64,000 bases of DNA, taken from positions 1-64,000 of the forward strand of contig JAZSEY010000020.1 in NCBI GenBank assembly GCA_045531905.1, in the 5' to 3' direction. The notes under the pieces are model-generated. The model had not been told where the DNA came from and ran no database searches. It was given only the letters and a program-made list of their open reading frames with translations. Made by a program: the position numbers and the translations under genes. This document shows, piece by piece, positions 6,703-15,383 of the stretch; within the stretch, counting starts at the first letter, position 1, and the number at the start of each line of letters is the position of its first letter. The stretch is from RGIG6919 sp045531905 (GTDB lineage: Bacteria; Bacillota; Clostridia; Lachnospirales; Lachnospiraceae).

Positions 6703-7236
6703 TCATTGCATTTTTGGGAAAGTATTGAACCAGGCACGTTCCTCAAAAGATTTTTTGATAGGTTTTATCGGTTCTGCTTCTGCAATGCCTACAGGTAGAA
6801 AACAGACTAATTCGTATTCGTCAGGTACACCTAAAATCTGCGCCATCTGATAACCGATTTTGTCTTCGTCTGTAATATGTCCTTCATACCAGCAGCTTTG
6901 ATATCCGAGTTCAATAATGGTAAGCAACATATTCTCGATGGCAGCGGAATAATCCTGAATGGCAAAGCATTTATCGCGATAAGCGTTGATCCTTTTTGTA
7001 AGAATGCAAATCATCGCAGGTGCTGTTTCTCCAACAGGAGGTTGAATAACCGAATGTAGTTTCTTAAGAATGTCCGGATCATCGACTGCAATTAGGCTGG
7101 TGGTTTGCATATTGCACCCTGAAGGTGCTGCCAGACCTGCCTGCATAATTGTAATAAGATCCTGCTTTGGAACTGGTTCTGATTTATATGTTCCACGGTA
7201 ACTTCGTCTATGTTGAATTGCGTCTAATACGTTCAT
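6703..7236 (-). CDS. Nitroreductase family protein
   Basis: 177 residues, an FMN-dependent nitroreductase-fold oxidoreductase of the short type. Seen: MNVLDAIQHRRSYRG at the N-terminus (the R-R-S-x-R phosphate-binding start of the family), AAPSGCNMQTT near 37-47, and the GYQSCWYEG block near 112-120, followed by LGVPDEYELVCFLPVG. These form the FMN and dimer surfaces in the family. The physiological electron acceptor cannot be told from sequence. Start ATG at 7236 with GGGGGA upstream. The gene lies between the XRE regulator and the ArsB/NhaD permease, all on the minus strand; 248 bases without a convincing gene separate it from the permease. Confidence 0.85.
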   Translation of the reverse strand: MNVLDAIQHRRSYRGTYKSEPVPKQDLITIMQAGLAAPSGCNMQTTSLIAVDDPDILKKLHSVIQPPVGETAPAMICILTKRINAYRDKCFAIQDYSAAIENMLLTIIELGYQSCWYEGHITDEDKIGYQMAQILGVPDEYELVCFLPVGIAEAEPIKPIKKSFEERAWFNTFPKMQ

Positions 7237-7484
7237 GGCATTTCCCCCGTAGATTTTTGTTGAACTTTTAGATACATTGTTGTGCTAAGTATCGATTCGT
7301 ATTATTTCCTTAATTGTCTTGTTGCGATATACCAAATCATCTCGCTGGGAAAAAACATTTTGTTCCCAGAAAGTATTTCCGATAACGTTTTTTTCAAAAA
7401 CGACTAAGGCTACTTTGTTAATATTCTGAGATTTTAGAGCGCCCATTGCATATCTTATTTTATATTTGTATAGAATAATTATTT

Positions 7485-8840
7485 TTAGAAATATCGTAAA
7501 AACATACCTATCGTACAAATAATCAATGTCAAAATTGTGGCAGGTGCAACCTTTTTACAGTAAGTTCCCCAACCGATTGGGTAGCCTGCCTTTCCGGCAA
7601 CGGATGTACCTACAACGTTAGCAGATGCTCCGATAGGAGTTGCACTACCACCGATGTCTGTACCTAGGGATAATGCCCAGGCAAGTGTGGTAAGTTCGAT
7701 GCCAGGCGTAGCAGCTGCCAAATCTTTGATAATTGGCACCATAGTTGCAGCAAATGGAATGTTATCTACAAATGCACTGGCAATTGCAGAAATCCATAGG
7801 ATGATTGCTACCATTAGCATGGTGTTGCCACCACTGATATCACCGATAAACTGTGCGATGATTTTCAGTACGCCGGTTTGCTCTAATCCCCCGACAACTA
7901 CAAATAAGCCGATGAAGAATAATAGTAGCTCATAATCTACACGTTTCAGAATCATCAGTGCATCTTTCCATGCCACGAGAAGTGTGGCAAGAGCAATTGC
8001 AGTTCCGATAAAAGCAACTGTCAGTCCTGTCATAGAATGTGTTACGAGTAATATAACTGCAACCACAAAGATAATGCAGCTGATGATAAAATCCTTTTTA
8101 TTTGTAATGGCATCCTTTGGCTCTGGCATTTTGGATAAATCAATTTCGGACGCATTTGCTGTCAGTTCCTTGCGGAATACAAAATAGAAGAAAATTACTA
8201 CAAATATCAAAGAAATTCCTGCAAAAACACCAGTGTTTGTCAAGAAATCTCCGAATGCCAAATGAAGTGATGTTCCGATGATGATATTTGGTGGGTCTCC
8301 ACATACGGTTGCAGAACCACCAAGATTTGCACAGAATATTTCTGCCAAAATCATTGGTACCGGATTGAATTTCAAAAGTTGAGATAATTCAACGGTTACT
8401 GCGGCCAAGAATAAAATGACGGTAATACTGTCAATGAACATTGCCAATACAGCGGACATTACCATAAAGGTAATAAAAATCGGAATGGTCTTGTAATGGA
8501 CAAGCTTAGCCAAAAGCATACATAACCATCTGAAAAATCCGGTTTTTGCCATATTCTCAACCATGACCATCATGCCTGTAATAAAAATAATAGTAGCCCA
8601 ATTGATGCCAGTGGAACTCTCTGAAGTCTCGCTGGTAGCAATCCAAAATTCTGGTGTGAGAATTGTCTTGAAGTTCAAAGTCTCTATAATTGCAGTAGGA
8701 CTTTGCATGCAAACTCCGAATACCAGAATAAGTGTTAGCAGACCGCATCCCAAAGTCACATAGTGCTTCTCAATTTTCTCTGTAACTACGAGAATAAACA
8801 TGACAAGGAAGATAATGGTCGCTATAATCTGTGCTGTCAT
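7485..8840 (-). CDS. ArsB/NhaD (ion transporter superfamily) permease
   Basis: A 451-residue polytopic membrane protein with about ten to twelve hydrophobic helices. Two half-site motifs typical of the ArsB/NhaD/SLC13 superfamily are present: GGSATVCGDPPNIIIGTS in the N-terminal half and the pseudo-repeat GTDIGGSATPIGASANVVG in the C-terminal half. Both contain the substrate and ion-binding hairpins of the family. The family includes arsenite exporters, Na+/H+ antiporters and di- or tricarboxylate carriers; the substrate cannot be assigned, and no arsR or arsenate reductase is nearby. Start ATG at 8840, with GGGAGCGATTC upstream. Transcribed leftward, possibly alone. Confidence 0.85.
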   Translation of the reverse strand: MTAQIIATIIFLVMFILVVTEKIEKHYVTLGCGLLTLILVFGVCMQSPTAIIETLNFKTILTPEFWIATSETSESSTGINWATIIFITGMMVMVENMAKTGFFRWLCMLLAKLVHYKTIPIFITFMVMSAVLAMFIDSITVILFLAAVTVELSQLLKFNPVPMILAEIFCANLGGSATVCGDPPNIIIGTSLHLAFGDFLTNTGVFAGISLIFVVIFFYFVFRKELTANASEIDLSKMPEPKDAITNKKDFIISCIIFVVAVILLVTHSMTGLTVAFIGTAIALATLLVAWKDALMILKRVDYELLLFFIGLFVVVGGLEQTGVLKIIAQFIGDISGGNTMLMVAIILWISAIASAFVDNIPFAATMVPIIKDLAAATPGIELTTLAWALSLGTDIGGSATPIGASANVVGTSVAGKAGYPIGWGTYCKKVAPATILTLIICTIGMFLRYF

Positions 8841-8951
8841 ATGAATCGCTCCCTCTTAATAAGTAGTAATATTGTCGCCTCACTCATTATAGGCTTATTT
8901 AATAAAAAGTCAACAGTTTCTTCATATTAAAAGGTATTTTTCAAAATATAG

Positions 8952-8983
8952 AAAAAACACTGTAATTTTGATATATTACAGTG
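8952..8983 (-). terminator. Intrinsic terminator of the iscR-like gene
   Basis: CACTGTAAT (8958-8966) pairs perfectly with ATTACAGTG (8975-8983), followed on the minus strand by TTTTTT (8957-8952). It lies 17 bases after the stop codon of the Rrf2-family gene. Confidence 0.8.
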
Positions 8984-8999
8984 CTTTTAAGAGATAGCA

Positions 9000-9419
9000 T
9001 TATTTCTTTTCATTCTGCCAATCCAATAAATCTGCAAGGGTAATGCCGTCTACCACTTCATTTATTGCATCGTCAATTTTTTGATATACCATGACTGTGA
9101 CACATTCCTGCTTGCGGTCACAGGTAGAATTATCATCGTTAATACAGCTTACAGGTGATAAGTCGCCTTCGGTTGTTCGAAAAATCATGCCTACAGTGTA
9201 TTCTTTTGGAGGCTTGGATAATTTGTAACCTCCTTGAGGTCCGCGAATGCTTGTCACAAAGCCTGCTTTGTTGAGTAAAGAAATGATTTGCTCCAAATAT
9301 TTTTCTGAGATTTGTTGTCTTGCTGCGATATCCTTTAAACTGATTGGTTCATCATCTTTTGTAGAAGCAAGTTCGAGCATCAGTCGCAGTGCATATCTGC
9401 CTTTTGTTGATATCTTCAT
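9000..9419 (-). CDS. Rrf2-family (IscR-like) Fe-S cluster regulator
   Basis: 139 residues. Begins MKISTKGRYALRLMLELA, the diagnostic Rrf2 start, then a winged helix with ISEKYLEQIISLLNKAGFVTS and GPQGGYKL. Three cysteines in CINDDNSTC...C (C-x7-C-x5-C, about residues 92-106) match the [2Fe-2S] ligands of IscR-type regulators. It is therefore a likely sensor of Fe-S status controlling the divergent iscS-iscU genes. The start at 9419 is chosen because the family begins MKIS and GGGGG lies upstream; in-frame ATGs at 9434 and 9452 would add unneeded residues. A palindromic site over the isc transcription start (9571-9587) is the probable target. Confidence 0.9.
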   Translation of the reverse strand: MKISTKGRYALRLMLELASTKDDEPISLKDIAARQQISEKYLEQIISLLNKAGFVTSIRGPQGGYKLSKPPKEYTVGMIFRTTEGDLSPVSCINDDNSTCDRKQECVTVMVYQKIDDAINEVVDGITLADLLDWQNEKK

Positions 9420-9534
9420 GGAAGTATCCCCCATTTCAAATGTCTTTTGCATAAAATAGAAAACCTATCATATTACTATGGATTATAGGGTTGAAAAAAT
9501 GGAAAGTCAAGAATAAATGCAGGGTTTCCATTGC

Positions 9535-9587
9535 TTGACATTGAAAAAAGGAGTGCTATAATGGGAATACCCAAGTAATTCACTAGG
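9535..9587 (+). promoter_or_regulatory. isc operon promoter with Rrf2/IscR-like operator
   Basis: TTGACA (9535-9540), a 16-base spacer and TATAAT (9557-9562). Just downstream, over the expected start point, lies CCAAGTAATTCACTAGG (9571-9587), an imperfect palindrome CC-x-AGT...ACT-x-GG similar to the sites of Rrf2-type regulators in Firmicutes. With the IscR-like gene divergent to it, repression of isc genes when Fe-S clusters are sufficient is the simplest model. Confidence 0.7.
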
Positions 9588-9605
9588 AAAAAGAGGTATT
9601 AGTTT

Positions 9606-10790
9606 ATGGATAAGTTAATTTATTTAGATAATGCGGCTACCACCCAGGTGTATCCTGAGGTAGTTCGTGCAATGGAACCATATTTCACAGAGTACTATGG
9701 TAATCCATCTGCGATTTATACATTTGCTTCTGAGGCGAACAAGGCTGTGGATGCTGCAAGAGAGACCATTGCAAATGCTTTGAATGCGGAGAAGCAGGAT
9801 ATTTATTTTACCGGTGGTGGTAGTGAGTCCGACAACTGGGCACTAAAGGCGGCAGTGGAGGCATATGCCAACAAGGGTAAGCACATTATTACAACAAAGA
9901 TTGAACATCATGCTATTTTGCACACCTGTGAGTATTTAGAAAAACAGGGATGTGAGGTTACTTATCTGGATGTGGATGAGAATGGCCTTGTGAAGTTGGA
10001 TGAATTGGAAGCGGCTATCAGACCGGATACAATTTTGATTTCCGTTATGATGGCAAATAACGAGATTGGAACTATCGAACCTGTGAAGGAGATTGGTGAG
10101 ATTGCAAAGAAGCATGGTGTGTTATTCCATACGGATGCAGTGCAGGCATTTGGACATGTTCCAATTGATGTGAAGGATATGAATATTGATATGCTTAGTG
10201 CCAGTGGACATAAGGTAAATGGTCCAAAGGGTACCGGTATCATGTATATCAGAAAGGGTGTAAAGATTCGTTCCTTTATCCACGGCGGTGCTCAGGAAAG
10301 AAGTCGTAGAGCCGGTACGCATAACGTTCCGGGTATTGTAGGATTTTCCAAAGCAATCGAATTGGCAATGACAGACATGGATAAGCGTGTTGCCTATGAG
10401 ACGGAACTTCGTGATTATTTAATCAAGCGTGTCATGGAAGAGATTCCATATACTAAGTTGAATGGTGATCCTGTGAAGCGATTACCTAACAATGCCAATT
10501 TCTGTTTCCGTTTTATTGAAGGTGAGTCTATGTTGATTTTGCTTTCTCAGAATGGTATTTGTGGTTCTAGTGGTTCTGCCTGTACATCAGGCTCTCTTGA
10601 TCCTTCTCATGTACTCCTTGCAATTGGATGTCCCCATGAGATTGCACACGGTTCTCTTCGTTTGACTCTCTCAGAAAAGACAACGAAGGAGGAGATTGAT
10701 TTCACCGTGGATACCTTAAAGGGGATTATTGAGCGACTTCGCAATATGTCGCCACTCTATGAGGATTTTGTGAAAAAACAAGGCAAATAG
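9606..10790 (+). CDS. iscS: Cysteine desulfurase (NifS/IscS type)
   Basis: A 394-residue pyridoxal-phosphate enzyme that converts cysteine to alanine and passes persulfide sulfur to the IscU scaffold. Seen: LDNAATTQVYPEV at the N-terminus; K203 in SGHKVNGPKG binds PLP; H-x-x-x-H region IEHHAIL near 101; the mobile catalytic loop GSSGSACTSGSLDPSHVL with C326, and an RLTLSEKTTKEEID tail. Length is normal. The start ATG at 9606 is 44 bases after the -10 box. It heads the isc operon with iscU 63 bases downstream. The closest type is the class I NifS/IscS of Clostridia, which pairs with a NifU-like scaffold as here. Confidence 0.93.
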   Translation: MDKLIYLDNAATTQVYPEVVRAMEPYFTEYYGNPSAIYTFASEANKAVDAARETIANALNAEKQDIYFTGGGSESDNWALKAAVEAYANKGKHIITTKIEHHAILHTCEYLEKQGCEVTYLDVDENGLVKLDELEAAIRPDTILISVMMANNEIGTIEPVKEIGEIAKKHGVLFHTDAVQAFGHVPIDVKDMNIDMLSASGHKVNGPKGTGIMYIRKGVKIRSFIHGGAQERSRRAGTHNVPGIVGFSKAIELAMTDMDKRVAYETELRDYLIKRVMEEIPYTKLNGDPVKRLPNNANFCFRFIEGESMLILLSQNGICGSSGSACTSGSLDPSHVLLAIGCPHEIAHGSLRLTLSEKTTKEEIDFTVDTLKGIIERLRNMSPLYEDFVKKQGK

Positions 10791-10853
10791 ACTGGACGAT
10801 ATTCTGAACATTTAGTAGAATAGAGAAAGGTTAGAAAGAAAGGACGAAATGAC

Positions 10854-11291
10854 ATGTATAGCGAAAAAGTTATGGATCATTTTAATAACCCAAGAAATGT
10901 GGGTGAGATAGAGAATGCCAGTGGTGTAGGTACAGTTGGTAATGCCAAGTGTGGAGACATCATGCGTATTTATTTGGACATTGATGATGATGGTATCATT
11001 AGAGAAGCAAAGTTTAAGACCTTTGGTTGTGGTGCAGCAGTGGCAACCAGCAGTATGGCAACAGAGCTTGTGAAGGGAAAGACTGTACAGGAGGCTTTGT
11101 TAGTTACCAATAAGGCGGTTATGGAAGCTTTAGACGGACTTCCACCGGTAAAGGTACATTGTTCATTGTTGGCAGAGGAAGCGATTCATGCTGCCCTTTG
11201 GGATTATGCTGAAAAGCACAATATCAAGATTGAGGGCTTGGAAAAGCCAGTAGATGATATTGAAGAAAAAGTTGAAGACGAAGACTATTAA
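10854..11291 (+). CDS. iscU: Fe-S cluster assembly scaffold (IscU/NifU N-terminal type)
   Basis: 145 residues. Starts MYSEKVMDHFNNPRNVGEIE, the family hallmark, and carries the three cluster ligands C33 (NAKCGD, with D35), C59 (FGCGAA) and C103 (VHCSLLAEEA). It assembles [2Fe-2S] clusters with sulfur delivered by IscS. The C-terminus is extended by an acidic tail (PVDDIEEKVEDEDY), which is not needed for the fold. AAAGGACG lies upstream of the ATG. In the operon it follows iscS and precedes a terminator (11296-11327) and tcdA. The LPPVKVHCSLL motif corresponds to the LPPVK site recognised by the HscA/DnaK chaperone. Confidence 0.93.
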   Translation: MYSEKVMDHFNNPRNVGEIENASGVGTVGNAKCGDIMRIYLDIDDDGIIREAKFKTFGCGAAVATSSMATELVKGKTVQEALLVTNKAVMEALDGLPPVKVHCSLLAEEAIHAALWDYAEKHNIKIEGLEKPVDDIEEKVEDEDY

Positions 11292-11295
11292 AATG

Positions 11296-11327
11296 AAAAT
11301 CCTCCGCGTAATACGGGGGATTTTTTT
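11296..11327 (+). terminator. Intrinsic terminator after iscU
   Basis: AAAATCCTCCG, loop cgtaata, CGGGGGATTTT with one G-T pair, then a run of T. It separates iscU from tcdA, with the stop of iscU only a few bases upstream; tcdA starts 12 bases later, so read-through may feed tcdA. Confidence 0.7.
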
Positions 11328-11338
11328 GAGGTGAAGAG

Positions 11339-12055
11339 ATGGAAAATCAATTTTCAAGAACAGAAATGCTCTTAGGAGCAGATGCAATGAAGACATTGCA
11401 GAAGTCGCGAGTTGCTATATTTGGTATTGGCGGTGTAGGTGGCCATGTGGTGGAAGCCTTAGTCAGAAGTGGTGTGGGCGCAGTAGATTTGATTGACAGT
11501 GATACCGTTTGTCTTTCTAATTTAAATCGCCAAATTATTGCAACCCATTCTAACATTGGAAAATACAAAGTAGATGCCATGAAGGAGCGGGTATTAGATA
11601 TCAATCCGGACTGCAAGGTTGAGGTCCACAAATGCTTTTATCTTCCTGATACAAAGGATGCATTTCATTTTTTGAATTATGATTATGTAGTGGATGCAGT
11701 GGACACGGTTACAGCCAAATTACAACTGGTAGAGGAAGCAGAAAAGTATCATGTGCCAATTATCAGTAGTATGGGTGCAGGTAATAAAATGAATCCGGCT
11801 GATTTTGAGGTGGCAGATATTTATCAGACTTCGGTGTGTCCATTGGCGAAGGTGATGCGACGGGAATTGAAAAAGCGTGGTATTTCAAAATTAAAGGTTG
11901 TTTATTCAAAAGAAGTGGCATTAAAACCACAGACGCAGGAACAGGAAAATGAGCAGGAAACCAGAAAAATAGCACCTGGTTCAAATGCCTTTGTGCCGTC
12001 AGTGGCAGGCTTGATAATTGCCTCTGAAGTAGTGAAGGATTTAATTGCAAGATAG
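11339..12055 (+). CDS. tcdA: tRNA threonylcarbamoyladenosine dehydratase (TcdA/CsdL type ThiF-fold)
   Basis: 238 residues of the E1-like ThiF/MoeB/HesA fold. Starts with FSRTEMLLGADAMKTLQKSR, then the nucleotide-binding GIGGVGGHVVEALVRSGVG (about residues 30-48), the D-x-D...NLNRQ segment (LIDSDTVCLSNLNRQI), the DAVDTVTAKL block and SSMGAGNKMNP, which are characteristic of TcdA. TcdA uses ATP to cyclise t6A to ct6A in tRNAs decoding ANN codons. Sulfur for a related reaction in other bacteria comes from a cysteine desulfurase, which may explain the position after isc genes. An ATP-activating arginine is seen in NRQ. Slightly shorter than the E. coli enzyme. Confidence 0.87.
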   Translation: MENQFSRTEMLLGADAMKTLQKSRVAIFGIGGVGGHVVEALVRSGVGAVDLIDSDTVCLSNLNRQIIATHSNIGKYKVDAMKERVLDINPDCKVEVHKCFYLPDTKDAFHFLNYDYVVDAVDTVTAKLQLVEEAEKYHVPIISSMGAGNKMNPADFEVADIYQTSVCPLAKVMRRELKKRGISKLKVVYSKEVALKPQTQEQENEQETRKIAPGSNAFVPSVAGLIIASEVVKDLIAR

Positions 12056-12120
12056 TGGAAAAAAAGGTATAATTTTCATAGATGTGTTGTTCTAAAAAAC
12101 AAGGTAAAGGAGGTATGAAC

Positions 12121-14001
12121 GTGAACATTAAGATACAGTGCTGTGGTCTTGTAGTTATGGCTATTTTGATGATTATTTACTATCGCCAAAAGAAACTATA
12201 TTTAAATACAGAAAAAGCATTTATTATGGAATTATTTATAGCAGTTGCCTGTTTAGTGTTGGATATCGCTTCCGTAATCGTATTAGTTAAAAGTGATTTA
12301 TTACCTTCCTTGCTTGTAGATACAGTATGCAAGTTGTATTTGGTATCCTTGACTTATGTTGCACTCTTTGGTTTGTTATATATCTGTACAGATATTTATC
12401 GAGATAGACAGGAATTTAGAAAGCAACGCAGAAAAGTGTTGGTGGCGGCAGTCTGTTCGACCATATTGATTATGCTGGCACCGATACAGGGGTATGTAAA
12501 AGACGGTGTTGTATATACACATGATACAGCTGTTAATATTACGTATGTAATATGCGTGGTTACCATTTTTGTGATACTGATACAGTTATATATCAATAAA
12601 TCTCGTATCAATCCATACCGCAGAACGGCAGTTATTACTTGGATGTGTCTATGGATTGCGTCTGCATTGGTGCAGTTGTTGTTCCCGCCAGTGTTGGTGG
12701 TTGGATTTATGGGTGCAGTGGGTATGATGGTATTATATATCATGCTTGAGAATCCCGACATGAATATCAATCGTCAGACAGGCTTTTTTAACATGAATGC
12801 CCTGATGGAATATACGAGACAGTTGTATGCTCAGAAACAGCAATTCTCAGCATTATCCATGACGATAGAAACATTTTCATCAGCACAGGAGGGTGGTTTG
12901 TATTCAAATCAGCTATGTTGGGAGAATTTAAAAGAGGTGTTGGCAGAGGATATCACTGCAACCTTTAGAAAGACAGAAGACGAGATTGTCTTTATTTTCA
13001 AGGAGCACGATAATGTACAGGATTGGTATGAGTTGTTGGATGCAAGACTGCAGAAGGCACAAGAAAACAGCGTGGTTAAACATCAGGCACATTGGGTTTT
13101 GATTCCTGATTGCAGTAAATTAAACTGTACAGAGGATTTTCTTTATATGTTAAAGTATTTACGTATGTCGAAGCGAGATAATAATGATGTAAATTATACA
13201 TATGTAGACCAAACGAAAATTGATGAGATGTATCAGGAAAAGCAGATGGAAATCTGTTTGGATGAAGCCATGATAAACAATCGTGTAGAGGTGTTTTATC
13301 AGCCGATTTTTTCTGTAGAGAAGAAAACCTTTGTTGCAGCGGAAGCGTTGGTGCGAATACGTGATGAGGATGGAAAACTGATTCCACCTGTGCAGTTTAT
13401 TCCAATCGCAGAGAAAAATGGAAAAATCATTGAGCTTGGTAAAATGGTGTTTGATGAGGTTTGTAAGTTTATCAAAGAACATCATATTGAACAATATGGG
13501 TTGGAATATATTGAAGTGAATCTTTCGGTGGTACAGTGTGCGGATCAGAAATTATCTGATACCTACATTGCCATTATGGAGCAGCATCAGGTTCCGGCAA
13601 GATTTATTAATCTTGAGATTACAGAATCTGCGTCCTTGGAGGACAAAGAGGTCTTGTTATATAACATGAAGAATTTGATGAATTATGGCGTTGGTTTTTC
13701 GTTAGATGATTTTGGAACCGGACAGTCTAATCTCAACTACATTGTAGATATGCCAGTTGATATTGTGAAGTTTGATAGAAGTATGATTTTATCATATTTT
13801 GATAATGGAAAAGCAAAGTATGTTATGGATGCTGCTATGCATATGATTCATGGTATGGGGCTTCAGATTGTATCTGAGGGTATTGAATCTGAGCATCAGT
13901 ATAAGGCAATGGAAGAACTGGGTATTTGCTATATTCAGGGGTATTATTTTTCAAAACCTTTGCCAAAGCATGAGTTTATTCAGTTTATGCAGCAGGCATA
14001 A
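12121..14001 (+). CDS. Membrane EAL-domain cyclic-di-GMP phosphodiesterase
   Basis: 626 residues. Six to seven hydrophobic helices at about residues 8-24, 36-57, 65-90, 105-120, 135-152, 165-182 and 186-205 form a 7TM-type sensor. A degenerate GGDEF-like region follows (TGFFNMNALMEYTR ... DEIVFIF) without the GGDEF signature. The EAL domain has the complete catalytic set: E408-A-L in AEALVRI, N in EVNLS, E in LEITES, DD in LDDFGTG, K in VKFDRSM, E in SEGIES and Q in IQGYYFSKPL, so it should hydrolyse c-di-GMP to pGpG. GTG at 12121 is chosen because AGGAGG is seven bases before it; the ATG at 12115 is too close. It heads a run of three c-di-GMP genes. Confidence 0.88.
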   Translation: MNIKIQCCGLVVMAILMIIYYRQKKLYLNTEKAFIMELFIAVACLVLDIASVIVLVKSDLLPSLLVDTVCKLYLVSLTYVALFGLLYICTDIYRDRQEFRKQRRKVLVAAVCSTILIMLAPIQGYVKDGVVYTHDTAVNITYVICVVTIFVILIQLYINKSRINPYRRTAVITWMCLWIASALVQLLFPPVLVVGFMGAVGMMVLYIMLENPDMNINRQTGFFNMNALMEYTRQLYAQKQQFSALSMTIETFSSAQEGGLYSNQLCWENLKEVLAEDITATFRKTEDEIVFIFKEHDNVQDWYELLDARLQKAQENSVVKHQAHWVLIPDCSKLNCTEDFLYMLKYLRMSKRDNNDVNYTYVDQTKIDEMYQEKQMEICLDEAMINNRVEVFYQPIFSVEKKTFVAAEALVRIRDEDGKLIPPVQFIPIAEKNGKIIELGKMVFDEVCKFIKEHHIEQYGLEYIEVNLSVVQCADQKLSDTYIAIMEQHQVPARFINLEITESASLEDKEVLLYNMKNLMNYGVGFSLDDFGTGQSNLNYIVDMPVDIVKFDRSMILSYFDNGKAKYVMDAAMHMIHGMGLQIVSEGIESEHQYKAMEELGICYIQGYYFSKPLPKHEFIQFMQQA

Positions 14002-14036
14002 TTTAGCAATGTGACTGACAGAGAGGAGGCAACAAT

Positions 14037-15383
14037 ATGATGGACTTTAGCGAATATAGAAGAATTGTTTCAGAACAGACTTCTAATAATGTTTATTTTG
14101 CAAATCCTGAGACATACGAGTTAGTGTATATGAATCGGGTATTGAAGGATGTTTATCACATTAAGGATGATGCAGAATACATCGGACAGAAATGTTATAA
14201 GTTACTTCAATGCAAGGATGCACCTTGTGAGTTTTGTCCGCACAAGTATCTTTCAGAAGATGCAACATATACCTGGTATCATTTTAATGAATACTTGGGT
14301 AAGTATTTGAAGAATAATGATAAGCTTGTTCATACGGAAGATGGCAGACTGTTACATATGGAGATATCTGTAGATATCACAGAACATGAGGATGCCAAAA
14401 AGGAATTAGGACTTAGGGCTGAAAGCGAGAATACTCTTGTAAAATGTATTCGCACACTGATATCTACTCCGGATTTAAATCAGGCTACCAATCAATTGTT
14501 GGCCAACATTGGTCAGTTTTATCATGGTGAGCGTGCCTATATTTTTGAGTTTAATTATGACACACACACCCTTTCTAATACTTATGAATGGTGCGGAGAA
14601 GGTGTCAGTCAGGAACTGCATAATTTGCAAAATATTGATTTAGATGTGATATCACATTGGATTGAAGCATTTTATGAAAAAGGTTCCTTTGCCATAACAT
14701 CAGTGGGACGTAATCTGAATAAAGAAAGTATGGAGTATAAACTGTTAAAAGCACAGAATATTGAAAGTTTGATTGCGGCACCATTGATGGATAACGGAAA
14801 AATTGTTGGTTTCATTGGTGTAGATGATCCTCGCAGGTATGCATTCCATTTTGAATTGTTAGTATCAGTTGCGTACTTCATTTTAAATGATATTCAAAAA
14901 CGAAAAATGATGTCCGAATTGGAACGCTTAAGTTATGTTGATTTGTTGACGGGCGTATATAACCGTAATAAATACATTCATGATTTAGAGCAGTGGGAGC
15001 ATCAATTGGCGAAGCATGCCGGAGTTGTATATTTGGATATTAATGGCTTAAAAGAATTAAATGACCAAAAAGGACATCAAGCTGGTGATGAATTAATCAA
15101 GCAGATTGCATTGGAAATGAGTCAATGCTTTCCACAACAGGTTTATCGAATTGGCGGAGATGAGTTTATTGCTATCTGCACTCGGATAGAACGAGAGGAT
15201 TTTGAGGAACAGGTAGAGTCATTGAAACGAAGATTGGTATTTAACGGTGAAATTCGTGCAGCTGTTGGCAGTGTATGGAATAAAGATGGTGCCACTGTCA
15301 GCCAGGTAATTGAAATTGCCGACAAAGAAATGTACGAGGATAAAAGCGCGTATTACGTTAAGAATGTGGGAGTTGGGATATGA
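14037..15383 (+). CDS. PAS-GAF-GGDEF diguanylate cyclase
   Basis: 448 residues with no membrane helix. A PAS-like domain at about 1-115 contains the Cys-rich CYKLLQCKDAPCEFCPH block; a GAF-like domain covers about 125-280 (YHGERAYIFEFN, AAPLMDNGKIVGFIGVDDPR); the GGDEF domain follows with LTGVYNRNKYIHDL, the D-x-N metal site (VYLDINGLKELND) and RIGGDEFIAIC, so it should make c-di-GMP from two GTP. No RxxD inhibitory site is visible at the usual position. The cysteine block in PAS domains of this type is suggestive of redox or metal sensing, an inference only. GAGAGGAGG lies upstream, and the last four bases overlap the start of the next gene. Confidence 0.9.
   Translation: MMDFSEYRRIVSEQTSNNVYFANPETYELVYMNRVLKDVYHIKDDAEYIGQKCYKLLQCKDAPCEFCPHKYLSEDATYTWYHFNEYLGKYLKNNDKLVHTEDGRLLHMEISVDITEHEDAKKELGLRAESENTLVKCIRTLISTPDLNQATNQLLANIGQFYHGERAYIFEFNYDTHTLSNTYEWCGEGVSQELHNLQNIDLDVISHWIEAFYEKGSFAITSVGRNLNKESMEYKLLKAQNIESLIAAPLMDNGKIVGFIGVDDPRRYAFHFELLVSVAYFILNDIQKRKMMSELERLSYVDLLTGVYNRNKYIHDLEQWEHQLAKHAGVVYLDINGLKELNDQKGHQAGDELIKQIALEMSQCFPQQVYRIGGDEFIAICTRIEREDFEEQVESLKRRLVFNGEIRAAVGSVWNKDGATVSQVIEIADKEMYEDKSAYYVKNVGVGI

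Noticed and set aside
7285..7518. Minus-strand open frame of 77 codons after the permease gene (protein-like stretch KVALVVFEKNVIGNTFWEQN)
   Set aside because: It overlaps the permease 3' end and has no ribosome site. No homologous family is recognised; it may be a decayed gene fragment, but support is too weak.
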